A stretch of 64,000 bases of DNA from Haberlea rhodopensis (GCA_907163345.1 CAJQUN010000152.1:434001-498000), one strand, 5' to 3'. Shown: positions 1 through 12,976, numbered from the stretch's first letter. Notes: generated by a model not told the origin, from the sequence alone. Translations and numbers: made by a program.

Positions 1-922
1 GATCAACCCATTTTGACAGCTCTAATATTAGCAATTATTTTATCCTGTATTAGCAATCGTTTTGTCCCACCAACTATTTATCCATCTTCTTGCTACATTA
101 GAAAACAATAGAATATGTTGTTTGCCTTTTGACCCTGAGGGGTGGGTTTGATGGTGTAAAATTTCTGAAGTAGGGACTTGGATGGATGCCAGTCAGTGCT
201 AATGTTGGTTGATGTTGAGTTCCAAAATGGAAAAACCCCACATCACATCATCTTAATTAGATGGTACTGCTGAGGTAAGTTGATAATGGAAACCATGCTT
301 GGTGAAATAAGAGTACCTTGGAGGTAATGGTGATGGGGCCAACAAGATGGCTCTTGTGAAAGAAGTTGAATCACTAAAATGTGTAGGAGCATTTTGCACA
401 TATATACTCATGATGCTCTCCCATACTCTGCAAAATTCCAAATTGTTATTAGGAATGCATTACTTATTCCCGGTGCTTGTTTTGTTTGAGATTTTGTGAT
501 GTGTCATGCATCTTCATGTTATTCGTAGTCCTGATTGGATAAAACAATATGAAATGGAAATATCATCAGTACAAGGTACCTCTTCCATCAGATTGTAATT
601 TTTTAAGATTATCACGATTCTTCTGGAAACAATACTCTGGACATGATGCTCCCCCATCCCCCATACTCTTTAAAATGTTATTAGGACTTCATTACTTATT
701 CCCGGTGCTTGTTTTGTTCGAGATTTTGTGATGTGTCATGCATCTTCATGTTATCCGTAGTTCTGATTGGATAAAACAATATGAACTGGAAATCTCATCA
801 GTACAAGATGTTTCTTCCATCAGATTGTAATTGTTTAAGATTATTGCGATTCTTCTTGATGGCCAGAGTTACATTAAGCTCTTTTGTATGCCTCTTGATG
901 AAGTTATAAATACCGGTATCAG
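1..922. other. Non-coding sequence upstream of first recognised TPR-gene exon
   Basis: I find no exon with recognisable protein similarity here. The first recognised exon of the TPR gene begins at 923 in the middle of a conserved region, so earlier exons must lie further left or be unrecognised here. The stretch is probably intron. It contains the tandem duplication at about 408-862. Confidence 0.5.
408..862. repeat. Imperfect tandem duplication, unit about 230 bp
   Basis: The segment from about 408 to 636 is repeated at about 640 to 862. Shared landmarks include CCATACTCT (421 and 661), TTATTCCCGGTGCTTGTTTTG, and GATTGGATAAAACAATATGAA. The copies differ by scattered substitutions and small indels, so the duplication is not recent. 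Neither copy has a convincing coding frame, although the second piece of each could be read as a short open stretch. Confidence 0.8.
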
Positions 923-3645
923 GAAATGAAAATAGCGGGATGTCAAACATTTGATCAAAAAAGCTTGGCGGAGACCTTCAAATCACAAGGTGCTTCCTCT
1001 TGCAATATCTTTATCCAAATTTATACTTCTCATTGCTATTTTTATTTCCCCCTCTGTCGTTTACTTGATTATCATCTTGGTATGAGCATGTGAAATGATG
1101 GTTATGAATGTATTTCTCCAAATGATGCTCTCCTCAGGTCGAAATCCTCTTTCCAAGGTTGTCATGACTGAGTATCACAACTTTTGTGGGATTTGAACTG
1201 TAAAACAAATGCCTCGTCGTTGAGAGCTGAGACATTTGTTACTAATCAGAAGTTATGAAAGAAATACATACTGCAACATGTTGATGATGCATCTTTGTAT
1301 CTCTTTATATATGTTTTTTTTTTTGCTATTTTCATTTTCTCTCCATGATTGTCGTATTTCTAATAAAGTATCACAATATGGTGGTGGATTACTTGCATTG
1401 CATGATTCCTGTATGTTTTGTGTTCTTTACCATGCTTTATTTATTCTTTCCAACATTATTTATTTTTTCTTTACAACAACTGTTCATTGTTAATCATATT
1501 CAAATTATTCATTTTTGTATCATAGGTAACAAAGCCATGCAGTCGAAGCTATACACCGAGGCAATTGAGCTGTATACTTTTGCCATTGCACTATGTGCGG
1601 ATAATGCTGTTTATTTCTGCAACAGGTCTGCAACATATTCACGTGAACTTTTTTTGGTTTGTCTCTTTTATTTCATATCTCTGCATTCTTGGAATTTCTT
1701 TCGAAAGTCTGGTTTCGAAGATGTGTAAAATGCTAACTATTGGTCTACCACGACATGTGCCATACCGATGATTAACAATTTACATAAAACCCGGTTTAAT
1801 GCGCCAACGTAATGTGGCTATAACCTCAAGGAACATAAATTTCAGAATTGACCTGTGGGCATAACATCTGTTATTTGTTGCCATTCCCTGAGCTCTCATG
1901 ATACCCTTTAAACCAATATCCAATTCTCACTGAGTCAGGCAGCAGCACTAAATGGTTTTTTAAATATTGTTTGCCTTCATTATCCATTAAGAGCCTTGAT
2001 CAATCTATTCCTTAAAAAAATTATCATCGTTGTATTCTTGTTTTAATTCAACTGCATTGATCTTAAACTTATCAGGGCAGCTGCGTATACCCAGATTTAC
2101 TGCTATGCTGAAGCAGTTCAAGATTGTCTGAAATCCATCGAGGTCAGTCCAAACTATAGCAAGGCATATAGTCGTTTGGGATTTGCTTATCATGCTCAAG
2201 GGAAGTATAGGGATGCAATTGACAAAGGCTTTATGAGAGGTTGGCGGTTTCAAATTTACAACACTTATCCTGTTTGTGTGACAAAAATGGCGACTATATT
2301 CAGAATAGTGATTGCTCATTGTCTATTTTTTCCTTCCACGTGCTGTGGGAATTTAGGCTGCATTTGCTTGAGCACGGAACACATCGAACTGAGCTATTAT
2401 TGAATCTTTCACCTTGTTTTCTTGTGTTGATTGACATTCTCTTATTCTTGCGAATGGATATGTTTATGTTCAGTATAGTTTGTGGAAAATTGTCATCTCT
2501 AATATATATATCATCCTCATGGCAGCATTGCAACTTGATCCTACTAATGGTACGGTAAAAGAAAATATCAGGGTTAGTTGATGTATCTTACTGGTAACAT
2601 GGACTGTTTTGTGTGCTGATTTCATGCTTGCACTTGATTTTGTTCTCTTCTTAATTTATAGGCTGCTGAACATAAATTGAAAGAAGAGCAGCAAAGACCC
2701 TATCAGGTAGGTACCCAGACGTGAACTTTACTTAAAGTTACCTTTTACATCATGTGAAAATGAATAGAGATTAGCGGTATTTACACGTCAAATACTAGGA
2801 CGAACATCTTCAGGAGATAAAAAAGAAGAATTTTGAATTTATTATCTGTTGTCTAGGATTAGGTGTAATGATGATCATTTAAGAACTGGATTGAAAATTG
2901 TTTTCAATTTTTAATAAATATAGTTCTTCGGGTAATTCAACTTTTGGGACTTCATATCTTTGATATGATACGTGATAGAAGTTTAGTGAAGATTGATCAC
3001 GTAATAATTCAAGGTTTGGCAATGGTGTGAAGTACACGTGACCATATAACAGTTGAAATTATGGAACAAAATTTGTTCGTGCTTTAAATCCAGCGTATAT
3101 TTGACAAGCTCAGCATAGACATGTCGCTCGTTGGGTTACATCCAGCGAGAGGTGAGGGCAGCCACTCCCTCAAATAAAAAAAGAAATTAAAATTAAATGT
3201 GTTATTTAAAAAAAAGAAGAAGATGGTTCTCTCCTTCCAATATAAACTCATGCAACTCATCATCCTAAATCTTAGCTCTATCTCCGTCATGCAATGCGTG
3301 CATTTATCTGAATAATGCAAGAGATCAATGTTACCATTCTAATCCTATTCCCACATACAGAATTCAGCCTCCACCAATCACGGAGAATCAAGCCAACAAT
3401 CTGACGGTGGATCAAGAAGTCGTTCTGCGGCACTGCCACCATTTCCATCCATGCCATTCAACATCGATGCTCTTCCTATGGATATCGCTAGCATGCTTAG
3501 TAACATGTCTGCCAACGCAAATCCAGGACAAATCTTTGAAAACCGACCCGAGGGAGAGAGTGGCACCGGTGCACATTCTGAGCCAGGAATAAGAGTAGTT
3601 GAGAACATTAATCTCAATGTTAACGAACTACCCGAAGAGGTATAG
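923..3645 (+). CDS. SGT-type small TPR co-chaperone, 3' part of gene (six exons)
   Basis: Exons read by homology and GT-AG borders: 923-989, 1526-1625, 2076-2239, 2526-2572, 2662-2706 and 3361-3645 (stop TAG). They join in frame. The first exon carries the segment ending LAETFKSQ just before the TPR region. Exons two to four encode three TPR helices-turn-helices, with hallmarks GNKAMQSKLYTEAIELY, YSKAYSRLGFAYHAQGKY and ALQLDPTN. The last exon is the low-complexity, Met/Asn/Ser-rich tail (MPFNIDALPMDIASML) ending NVNELPEEV. Plant relatives are cytosolic TPR proteins resembling animal SGTA, which bind Hsp70/Hsp90 tails and help tail-anchored protein handling; that role is inferred. The N-terminal dimerisation exons are not seen, so the gene is 5' partial in this window. 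The intron before the last exon is long (654 bp) and AT-rich. An unspliced reading of the second exon gives a false continuation past 1625. Confidence 0.8.
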
Positions 3646-4240
3646 GTCTATGATGGGGATGTTTTCACAAACATCGCCTCAAGATAACCAACAAGATGAG
3701 GACTTCAATGGAAGATCATCGGCAAGATGAGAGGTACAAAATGCAGGATGAAAATTCTATACAGTAACGACGACGATATTCTCCCTTTTGCAGTGGAGGT
3801 GTTATGTTGACCTAGTATATGGTTTCTTGTAGATTTAAGGAGCATGGCGATCATTTGTGTTTCATATTTTACCAGAGGGGCCACGGCTAGGTTGCAAATG
3901 AATTAAATCAAGTCGAATGCTAGTTCCTTTCTTGAATATTTGAGCTCGAATTTTTTAGGTAGTCCGAATCTCAAAAAATGAACTACGTTGGCTTGAGTTT
4001 AACTCGACCTCAAAGCTCGAATTTGAGTTTGGTTTGTTTGTTTCGAACCTATTATCGAGCTCCATTAAGTAAATGTTCAAATTTGAGTATTTATGAAATA
4101 TTAAAACTATGTATGAATAATGCTTTGACAGTTTTTAATATAGTATTCTCTTGTTGTCATAATCTTCTTTTTATTTATCATCTTATCACTGTATCAATAC
4201 ATTTACATAGTACGGATTTTTTAACAAAATATTCGAAAAA
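3646..4240. other. 3' UTR and spacer between TPR gene and MULE
   Basis: The first 200 or so bases are probably 3' UTR of the TPR gene. From about 3,900 to 4,070 the sequence is rich in the alternating words GAGCTCGA and TCGAATTTGAG, a pattern common in decayed plant repeats. No gene is supported. The 94-codon open stretch at 3978-4262 is AT-rich and runs into the MULE end, and I do not accept it. Confidence 0.45.
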
Positions 4241-4275
4241 AATTATTAATTTAACAAAATAATCGATATTTTAAC
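4241..4275 (+). repeat. Left terminal inverted repeat of MULE
   Basis: Matches the reverse complement of 15803-15838 almost base for base. The subterminal zone 4,296-4,475 contains at least four imperfect palindromes built on GGCGTCATCT/AGATGACGCC. Confidence 0.7.
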
Positions 4276-4717
4276 ATATGTTTAAACTATACTAATGCCA
4301 CTTCAGATGGCGACCTCACTGAAGTCGTCATCTGTAGTGGCGTCTTTAGTCGTGAGAAAAAAAAATTATTGAAGGCGTCATTTCAGATGACGCTTTCAGA
4401 TATTTTAAAAAAAATATTATTGAAGGCGTCATCTGAGATTTTTGCTAATGGCGTCGACTCAGATGACGCTTCTTAACTATAAAAGTGCGGTCGAACCCCT
4501 TCATTTTCTACACCGAAACGAAATTACATAACATTTATAGTTTTTTCATCTGGTTTTATCGTTGAAAATGTCGAATCTCCAATCTTAATTTGCCACCCTT
4601 CAAGTATTTTTCAGGTAAAAATCTTGTTATATTATTGATTTTATCATTGTTCAGATTATATAAATTTGTTAAACTAAATTTATCAATTACTTGTAATATT
4701 TAATTTTTTTTCCAGAG

Positions 4718-6964
4718 ATGTCGATTCAAATATTATTGTATTTGTGAGGAAATATATTACAAGATTCAGATACCATTAGTTATGATCGTGATCCATTAAG
4801 AGGTACCACAATATCTCGCACAATTAATTTTATGCAGTTGTTGAACGAAATATATAATATCATTGGCATCGACCGCAACCAGTTCCTTCTGAAAATATAT
4901 GCAAGACACATGTTCAGATATTTTTCCGGGCTACGACAGACAATTTTGCAAATAGATAATGATTATAATTTAGCATGTCTATTGGATTCAGAACAGGGTC
5001 ATAGTTGCTTGGAAATTTACATAGAAACATAAACCACGAAACTATGATTGTATTCCAGAAAATGTAGATTGTTTGCATGTAGTTGCAGAAGGACTGACTG
5101 CCTCTGGTAGAGATCCAGATGACGATCTCATAGATGTTGATGTTATTGCTCCTGAGCCACTAGCAGACGGTTTTACTGAATGGGGAAATAATATTCAGTC
5201 TGAACCAGAGGATATTCCGTCTGAAGATGATGAGGTTGACATTTGTGTCATGTCAGAAACAATTGCAGATCAAGATGAGGAGATACCAATCACCCAAGAA
5301 GTGTCAGTTACTGTACCGGAGACAACCACGACAAATACTCATGTCATTTATCCAACAATTCCATTCTTATCAATGACACATTCCGAAGTATTTGGAGACT
5401 CATTAGACATTCCAACAAGTAGATGTGGAAGTTAATACGACTACTCCAAAGGGGATAACCATCTAGATATGGTCTTCAAAAATAAAGCTCATATGCAGGC
5501 AGCTGTAAAGAATTACTCTGTACGTGTTGCAAAACGGGAGTACCGTGTTGTCAATAGTACAAAAATATTGCGGAAAGTGGTGTGCAAACACAGTACAGAA
5601 GACATACATTGTAGATGGTACATGCATGCCTCGTTGAAGAAAAAAGTTGGATTATTCAAAAATAAACAAGTATGGAGGTTCTCACATTTGCCTTTTGAGT
5701 GAACTGTCAATCGATCATGCAAATTTGGACAAAAACATGATTGCTAGCTTGTTAGTGGGAATTGTTTGGCGTGATCCAGTTTACGAAATAAAATATGTAT
5801 TTCAAACAGTTAAAGATAAATATGGATTTGAGATCTCCTATGCAGAAGGATGGTTTAGTTTGCGACGTGCTGTTGAGAATGTGTACGGAATATAGGAGAG
5901 CTCCGTGGAGAAATTGTCTTCTATATGGGAGCTTTGCAAAAATGGAATCCCGGCACAGTCGTTGAGTGGGTTAACCTTGACAATGCCAGACCAAGAGAAA
6001 AGACTTTGAATTACGTGTTCTGGGCCTTCCATCCATGTGTAGAAGGATTTCAACATTGTCGTCGGGTAATAAGTGTGGATGGAGCACATTTGTATATGAA
6101 ATATCAACATAAGATGTTGATTGCCGTGACAATGGACTCTAATAATCAAGTCTTACATTTGGCATTTGCAATTGTTGACGAAGAAAACTTTGTGTCATGG
6201 AGATGGTTTTTGGAGATGATTAGCAAGCATATTGTGAGAAGATCTGAGGTGATGTATGTTTGATTTCTGACCGTCATCCGGGCCTCATTGCAGCAGCTGA
6301 TTGTATTCCTGACTTCAAATCACCCCATGGAGTACATCAATTTTGTTTGAGACATGTTTGTTCAAACTTTAATAGTCGCTTCAAATCCGTTCATTTGAAT
6401 ACTTATGTTGGAGAGCGGGATCAGAAAATCAGCTCAGAAAATTTGATCGCACAATGGAAGAGATAAAACTTATAGAACCAAGGGCTTTTGATTACTTGAG
6501 TCGTAGTGTCAATGGTCTCTTGCTCATGACGGAGGCTAGCGTTGTGATATCATGACCACAAATATGTCAGAATGCATAAATGGAGTTATGAAAGGTGCTC
6601 GTCGACTTCCAATCACTGCCATTGTGCAATTAACTTTTGATCGTTGTGTGATATATTTTTTCGAATGATTCAAAATAATCAAGAATGGCCAGATTATGTG
6701 TTCGAAAGATATGGCTGTGCTGACTATCATTCCATCCATCATGATGTCCAGATGTTCGATCGTAGACATCTAACAGCTTCTGCTATCACAAGAGTACAAC
6801 CAGGACGTGTGGATAATACGCATGTTGTGCATCTAAAACCAGGGGAATGCTCTTGTGGAAAATGGAAAGAGTTCGGAATACCTTGCTCACATGTGATCCA
6901 AGTGTGTCGAAAGTATGGCTTAAACGCTAAAACATTTGTCAAACCATATTACAATAAGAAATAA
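4718..6964 (+). pseudogene. MULE (MuDR-type) transposase, broken
   Basis: Pieces in order: an N-terminal plant MULE domain from ATG 4718 with an in-frame TGA at 4745-4747, continuing to about 5030 (INFMQLLNEIYNIIG); an acidic linker 5040-5432 (AEGLTASGRDPDDDLIDVD); the MuDR DNA-binding segment 5469-5700 (FKNKAHMQAAVKNYSV, with a CKHS...CRW zinc-binding pattern); the transposase core from about 5,940 to 6,460 (VISVDGAHLY, then SDRHPGL, then HQFCLRHVCSNF); and a SWIM zinc finger at about 6,849-6,910 (CSCGKWKEFGIPCSHVIQVC) before the TAA ending at 6964. At least four frame changes or stops separate these pieces (near 5,030, 5,660, 5,893 and 6,257, and again after 6,460). The Asp of SVDG and the Asp of SDRH fit two acidic residues of the DDE core. 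Known family role: cut-and-paste transposition in the nucleus. Confidence 0.88.
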
Positions 6965-7379
6965 ATATTGGAGCACATATCAAGGATGATTCGAACCAAT
7001 GTGTGTGTGTGGGGGGGGGGAGTATTGGGACACCCCATGTTTTGAGTTGTACCACAACTCCACTCTGCGAGAAACCAGAAGAGTAGGTCGAGATCGAACA
7101 ACGCACATCAGAATGATATGGACTGGCCAGAAGCCCGTGCAAGATGACAAATGGCTTCAACTTCTCGAAATCAATAAAAAATTTTTTATGTGTAATTGAT
7201 TGTATGTTTATTGTGTAAATGATTGTACGTTATTGTGAAAATTATTGTACCTTTAATTACAAAATTATTGTTCGTTTATAACACGAGTTTTGTATATATT
7301 TTAATTGCTCACAAAACAAATATTTTCAAACTTTTCTATAACTATCAAAATATTTACAAGAGGAATGCAACAAATGATA

Positions 7380-9100
7380 TCAACGACCACGGGGTCTCAT
7401 TTGTAGATGTCCTTCGGTACCACGAGGAGGAGGAATAATCTCTCTTCGAACTCTTTCTCTCCTATCCACTTGCTCATTCCTCTTTTGTACCACCTGTACA
7501 TCATTACGTGGATGATATGGTGTGAACTGGGGGAATACAACGAGTGATACGTCAAAACTGAGACCCGTAGATGTCGTAGATGATTGTACAAATTCAATCC
7601 CGACATCTGTATCCTGATGTGTGTAGATCGGAGCATATGGAGTGAATGGTGAATGATCATATGTCGGTGACTCGGGGACATAATAACCAGTATATACGTC
7701 GGTGCCAAAAGATGTAGATGGATCTGCCCCATCTGTCGATATAGGTGTATACATAGATGAACCTGCTGCATCTGTCGAGATAGGTGTATACAAAGATGGA
7801 CCTGCAATATCACTCTCGCTGCGTGCATGGACCTGCTGTACTGGTTCTTCATCATCCCCATGAGCTTCTTCGTATGGTGGGAAGTTCTTGTCTCGTCGTT
7901 CACGAGCCACTTGCATCACATTTTGCGTTATTTCCCTATGATGCTCTCTCATCGACTCCATAAACGTTATAACAAATTCCCCATCAGCAGGACAACGATC
8001 ACAACTAACACTTAACTGCTACATCTGATCAATCTGAAAAGTAAATAACAGTAATTAAATTTTTAATTTATAAATCCATGTGACAGATTCTAAAAAAACA
8101 ATGTTCAAATCTATTAACTTACCACATGATGCCACGCTGGACCGTCACCATGTTGGTATCCAGCCTGTACAAATAGTCTTTGATGGCCAATATATCTACG
8201 GGTGACTTGTTCATACCACTCACTATATCCAACCATTAAAGCACAATATAGTGGTCTGTCCACACATAGATCACGTGCCATCTCCCATTTATGTATATAC
8301 GAAACATGGTGTGCACTCCAAACCTTATTGATACTACCCCTTCGGTCAACTTAATGTAATTCGATGTAATCGTGGATCTGTGGGGATGTTTTGTAGCATT
8401 CCAAATTGATGAAGAACCCTATCAGGATGGTGCATTTCAACAATATCATAACAAACTAATGGGCCGGCATATGTCCATAATTGGTGGCTCAGATGTTCAG
8501 TGCACTCATCAGGGTATGACTGCCAATTAAACTAGAAATACAAAATTGCATTAAAATAATATAACTAACATTATTTATTTTTCATAACAAACCCAACTAA
8601 TATATTGCTTACTTGAGTTGATGGCTGCTCACCAAGAATGTCCCTAATGATGCGTATAGAATGTCTCCCTGTTTCCGTAAACCTTAAATGACATGCCCAT
8701 CTGTAGAACCACAATTACAAAATCTATAAATATATTAAAACATATAAAATAACACAAAACATAATTACATTATTACCTTGCACCATATGGAGCAGCAGGT
8801 AACATAGTCTCCTCATCGATAATGATTGGGCCAATGTCGAATCTAGTCTCACCCATTTGAAGAGTTAAACCTGGTATTCTTGATCATGCCCAAATCTAAA
8901 ATATTGTCAAGAATAATATTAGTTAATTATGACGATAAAAATATTTCAAACATGTGAAAAGCGCAAACGTAAAGTGTACCTGTACGACCTGTAATGCACC
9001 ACCTATCACTTTTTTTCCTCTCATCGAGGAAGTGCATAAGCCACGGTACAAATATGCCAACACGGCACTACCCCAACTATAATTGCCAACAGAATCAATT
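7380..9100 (-). pseudogene. Plant mobile domain (PMD) gene, C-terminal exons
   Basis: Read on the minus strand from 9,100 down. First comes a very typical PMD core segment (YSWGSAVLAYLYRGLC, then KKVIGGALQVVQ) at about 9,090-8,980. Next is a piece containing LQMGETRFDIGPIIIDEETM (about 8,870-8,780), then RFTETGRHSIRIIRDILGEQ (8,690-8,620). Then follows HPDRVLHQFGM and, after a frameshift near 8,350, the segment with EMARDLCVDRPLYC and EWYEQVTRRYIGHQR (about 8,440-8,125). The last exon (7,961-7,380) is a low-complexity tail with repeats of the type YTPISTDAAGSS, ending RPRGR. AT-rich gaps with splice-like borders separate the exons. PMD proteins are known both as host silencing factors (MAIN/MAIL family) and as cargo of MULEs and other plant transposons; here the setting says transposon cargo. 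At least one frameshift and loss of the central exons make it a pseudogene. Confidence 0.75.
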
Positions 9101-10310
9101 CACGCGCCTCCCCGATATTGAGTTTTCCGGTGGCCGAACATTTATGGACTGATTTTAGGCATTTCTGGAAAGTTTCGTGATTTTTCGACTTATTGTTGAA
9201 TTATCATGAATATTTAAAGTCTTATTCAAAATTACCCGGACAAGTTTTTTACAAAAACTAATTTTTATAAAGATTCGACCACTTAGCTGGGTTACTAATC
9301 ACTATAAAATACTTATATTATGTTTATAGGAATTTCCTTGGCAACCGGGTTCAAAATCGAGTCAATCCAGTAAAATATCGTAAGCTAGTAAGGTGAGGTG
9401 TACCACCGATTTCTTGTTATATAGCCCTTTTGGCATTTGGCCTGGAATTTACAGTATCTTGTTATTCATTATCTCACCTTTTATATATTGTCATCATATT
9501 GTTCATTATCTCGTTCCATTGGTCATCTTGATCTGCATGTTTATTTATCTTGAATGTTTATCGATTACTAATCGATCCTTTGATTGAACGAATCATTTGA
9601 CTGAATGCCTGAATGAATAGAGCCATGGATATTTATCCACTGGACAACGCGGCTTCGGCCCGGAAAGTGAGTCCAATGAACAACCGATGACAGTCCAGGT
9701 ATATGGCTCATCTGAACAACGCGCACCGTTTCACGGTCCGGAGAATGGTTCACCTTGGCTCGTAAATGACTCAATGTACAGATCCCATCTGAATATGTGG
9801 GGAAAAGTGCTACAGCGAACTGTTCGGTGGGAGCTACCTCTTTAGCCCACGATATTCACTCTAAAATCCTATATCGTCACAGTTCATTATTGACAATTGC
9901 TTGATTGCAAGATCTTTGTTACATGACATTTCATATTGATACATTACACTGTTTGGTAATTACAGATATTAAAGCCATCTTATTCCCCCACTAAGTCCCC
10001 AAAGACTTAACCTCTGTTTTTCTTGTTATTTATTGTGAGTTCCAGATACAGGAGTATCAGAGCCAGAACCGGAGGGATATTAGGAAAAAATGGAACTGTT
10101 GGCTTACCCGGAAACATTATAGTATTTTCTCTTTAATTAAGTGTCGGACTATTAATGAGTTTCTACTGGGTTGTATTTTTGTTACTAAATAGACTGTATA
10201 AACGCTTCCGCTACTAAAAATGAATGTTTGACTAAACGCGTCCGCTATTTCCGAAAAGGTTTAAAACTCTCGTACATATTCAGAGAGAATGTGGTACCTG
10301 ATAAGGGATA
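9101..10310 (+). repeat. 5' LTR of the Ty3 remnant, 5'-truncated
   Basis: Homologous to 13754-14952. Both copies contain CACTAAGTCCCCAAAGACTTA and a GGAGTATCAGAGCC stretch, which resembles a tRNA-Met primer site but lies inside the repeat in both copies. No primer site is visible right after 10310, so the LTR/leader junction is probably deleted. The left border meets PMD coding sequence directly. Confidence 0.75.
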
Positions 10311-10880
10311 AGGCTCCCAGCCTATTATGAAATATCTTTGGGTAATAGAATAAACTCCATAAGAATTGTTTGCTTTGAGTTGTAAGATACTGATGTAGTT
10401 GACTGTTTTATTTCAGGGTAAAAGTCTCTAGTGCTCATACAGGAATGCTGAGAACACCTTGGTAAGAAAGAGCAACCAACTATTAGTAACCTAAAGAGTT
10501 AGGTGCATAGGCCGAGCTCGAAAAAGTTTCCTCTATTGAGACTATTATGGTTGACATTTAGATAGAGTAAACTCGGAACAACCAATGATGATTGATAGTA
10601 TATCACCAAACTTTGTTTTTCCACAGTTGTCACTATTCAGAGAATGGTGACTTAGCCTTACTCTAGTTAATTAATTTCATTTTGTGAATTATGCATTATT
10701 AATATTAACTCCCGATTTAAAAAGAAATATGTTTTAAATCACAACTTTCTCATAAATTTGATGATATCGTCAAGAAATAATTCACGAGCTAGGTATTAAT
10801 AACATATACAATTTTTTGAAAATCTAATCATACTTTACTTATGTAATCCAGTAATTGATACATTATAATTACGTGTAAAG

Positions 10881-12260
10881 ATGTCATCGTCACTTGGTGG
10901 TAGCTCTCACACGAGAAATCAAGGAAATGAGGGAAATTCTCACGAGGAAGTACGTAACCCAAGAAGGAACGACGAGCAAGAAGAACATCATCCTCGACAA
11001 GAGCTACCCAACAGTAATGCGATGGAACTTTTACTACAGTTCATGCAATTCTGTCAGCAAAATCCACCACAAAATGTCATAATGAATGAAGAACCATTAG
11101 ATAGAGCACTTGAATGATTTCTGATGTTCCACCCACCTAAATTCTACGGAACCCTTAATGCCCATCATGCAGAAGAATGGTTGCTCAAAGTTGAGAGAAT
11201 TTTTACTGTTCTCAACTATTCTGATGAACAGAAGGTCAGCTTTGCTGTCTATCAATTTGAAGATGCAGCTCATCATTGGTGGAGAGTCATAGATCACCAA
11301 TGGAAAATAAATCAAACCCCGAGGACCTGGGCAAAATTTGTACGATCATTCGAGGAGACATATGTTACGCAGGTAATACTGAACACCCGTGAACGAGGTT
11401 TATGGATTTGGTACAAGGAAGACATACTGTAGCTGAATACGAGGCTGAATTCCACCGATTAATTCACTATGCTCCACATTATATGGATGATGAACCAAGG
11501 AAAACTAAGAAATTCATTCAAGGCTTAAATCTTGATATCCGTTGGGCCACACTATCCACCGAATCCACTAATTATCTTTCTGCAGTCAACCAAGCGTTAC
11601 GAGTTGAATCCGATATCAAATCATTGATCCGACGAGAGCATAGGGAAAAGAGGCTCTGTAACCCAAATTTGACAGAGACAAGCAACAAGAAGATAAATCT
11701 TGGAAAGAAAATAATTGGAGAACCAACTGGGCAGAAACCACAAAAAGACTTGGGTAATATTAATGCACCGAAATGTGACTATTGCAAGATGCCCACTCAC
11801 GAAGAAGAGAACTGTTGGAGAAAGAACGGAAATGTCTGGTCTGTGGAAGTGAACAACACCGCATCCACGATTGCCAAAAAAGGACCCAGAAGACACCACC
11901 GCCACAAAAACCTAGAATCCAAGCAAGGGCTTATGCCCTAATGAGAAATGAAGAAGTTGACCCGATCATTGTGGTTGAAGGTACCGTATTTCACTTTCAA
12001 AAGTTGACTAAATTTTATTTGACCCTAGAGCTACACATTCTTTTGTTATACTGATAACAATTGACATATCATCTAGGAATCAGTTTACCGATAAGAATTG
12101 AGGTACCGACATCGTCAATAAGAACTACCCACTAAAATTCTATGAACTAGAATATCTGACAGATTTAATCAAGCTACATACATGATTACGATATTATACT
12201 GAGCATGGATTGGTTGTTTAAACATCAAGCTCACGTAAACTGTAACACCAAGGAAGTGAC
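10881..12260 (+). pseudogene. Ty3 gag and protease remnant
   Basis: ATG at 10881 opens a Ser/Asn/Glu-rich N-terminus. A TGA interrupts at 11115. The gag core follows (FHPPKFYGTLNAHHAEEW, then AAHHWWRVI, 11,124-11,390), shifts frame near 11,400 and continues (VAEYEAEFHRLIHYAPHY) to about 11,640. Two zinc knuckles appear at about 11,777-11,870 (CDYCKMPTHEEENC and CLVCGSEQHRIHDC) in two frames. A decayed protease tail ends with the typical segment YDIILSMDWLFKHQAHVNC-like at about 12,187-12,245. No reverse transcriptase, RNase H or integrase is recognisable before the PPT at 12,964. Gag would coat the element's RNA in cytoplasmic particles. Confidence 0.8.
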
Positions 12261-12963
12261 TTCACCAGGTGCGCCTACACCAGCTACCAACGATGCCAGC
12301 AATCATAAATGATAGATGGTGGTAATATCTACATTGGAAATAAGGACAGATATAAGAGATGAAAAACTCAAACCGAAGTAAATATAGCTACCAGAGAGAA
12401 AGTCTCAGCAAAATCATTATCCGAGATTGGATTTGACCCTAACATTTTTCCTCCCTTTTAAAGTCACTCACTCTTTCAGCCAGAGAACCTTTTGCGGACA
12501 AACACTACTCTGCCCAGTTTTTTCAAATCCGGCCATGGATTAATTAGGATTTGATATCAAAAGTTTGATATGATATTGACAGTTTCTTTGAATACCTATG
12601 CCCTACCTTCATTCTCGGGTAGTGGAATAAAATATTTTTGTTTCTCTCTCGACCATGTGATTCTTCTTCTACTTCTTGATTCTTACCCAAATACTAAACG
12701 GATCGTTATTCACAAACTTAGAGAGTCATAGTAGACCATGCTGCTTACCAGAAAATGGAAAACCACGAGTGTAGTTTTTTCGACTTGACAACAACAAGAA
12801 GATCCCTAGAAAATCATTGATGAAAGAAAGAACCACTCTGTGTCAACTACATAAATCATGTCGAAGGAAACTAGGACATTGAAGTAAAGACCACTGAAGA
12901 TTCCAACTTAAGGCTTCAGAGTTTTGCGGTGACAACAATGGAATCTGGGGACCAGATTCCTTG
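12261..12963. other. Decayed internal region of Ty3 remnant
   Basis: This lies between the protease relic and the polypurine tract. It should hold pol, but it is far too short, and I see no conserved RT or integrase motif in any frame. Most of pol was lost by deletion. Confidence 0.5.
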
Positions 12964-12976
12964 AAGGAGGGAAGAT

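Noticed and set aside
1345..1728. 127-codon frame around the second TPR exon
   Set aside because: It reads through intron on both sides of the true exon 1526-1625; homology and splice sites support only that exon.
7397..7903. 168-codon second minus-strand frame overlapping the PMD tail
   Set aside because: His/Ile/Leu-rich out-of-frame reading of the PMD C-terminal repeats; the 193-codon frame has the family-typical tail.
10048..10068. GGAGTATCAGAGCC as a primer-binding site of the Ty3 remnant
   Set aside because: The same sequence lies inside both long direct repeats, which continue about 250 bp beyond it, so it cannot mark the end of the LTR unless the 3' copy also carries leader sequence.
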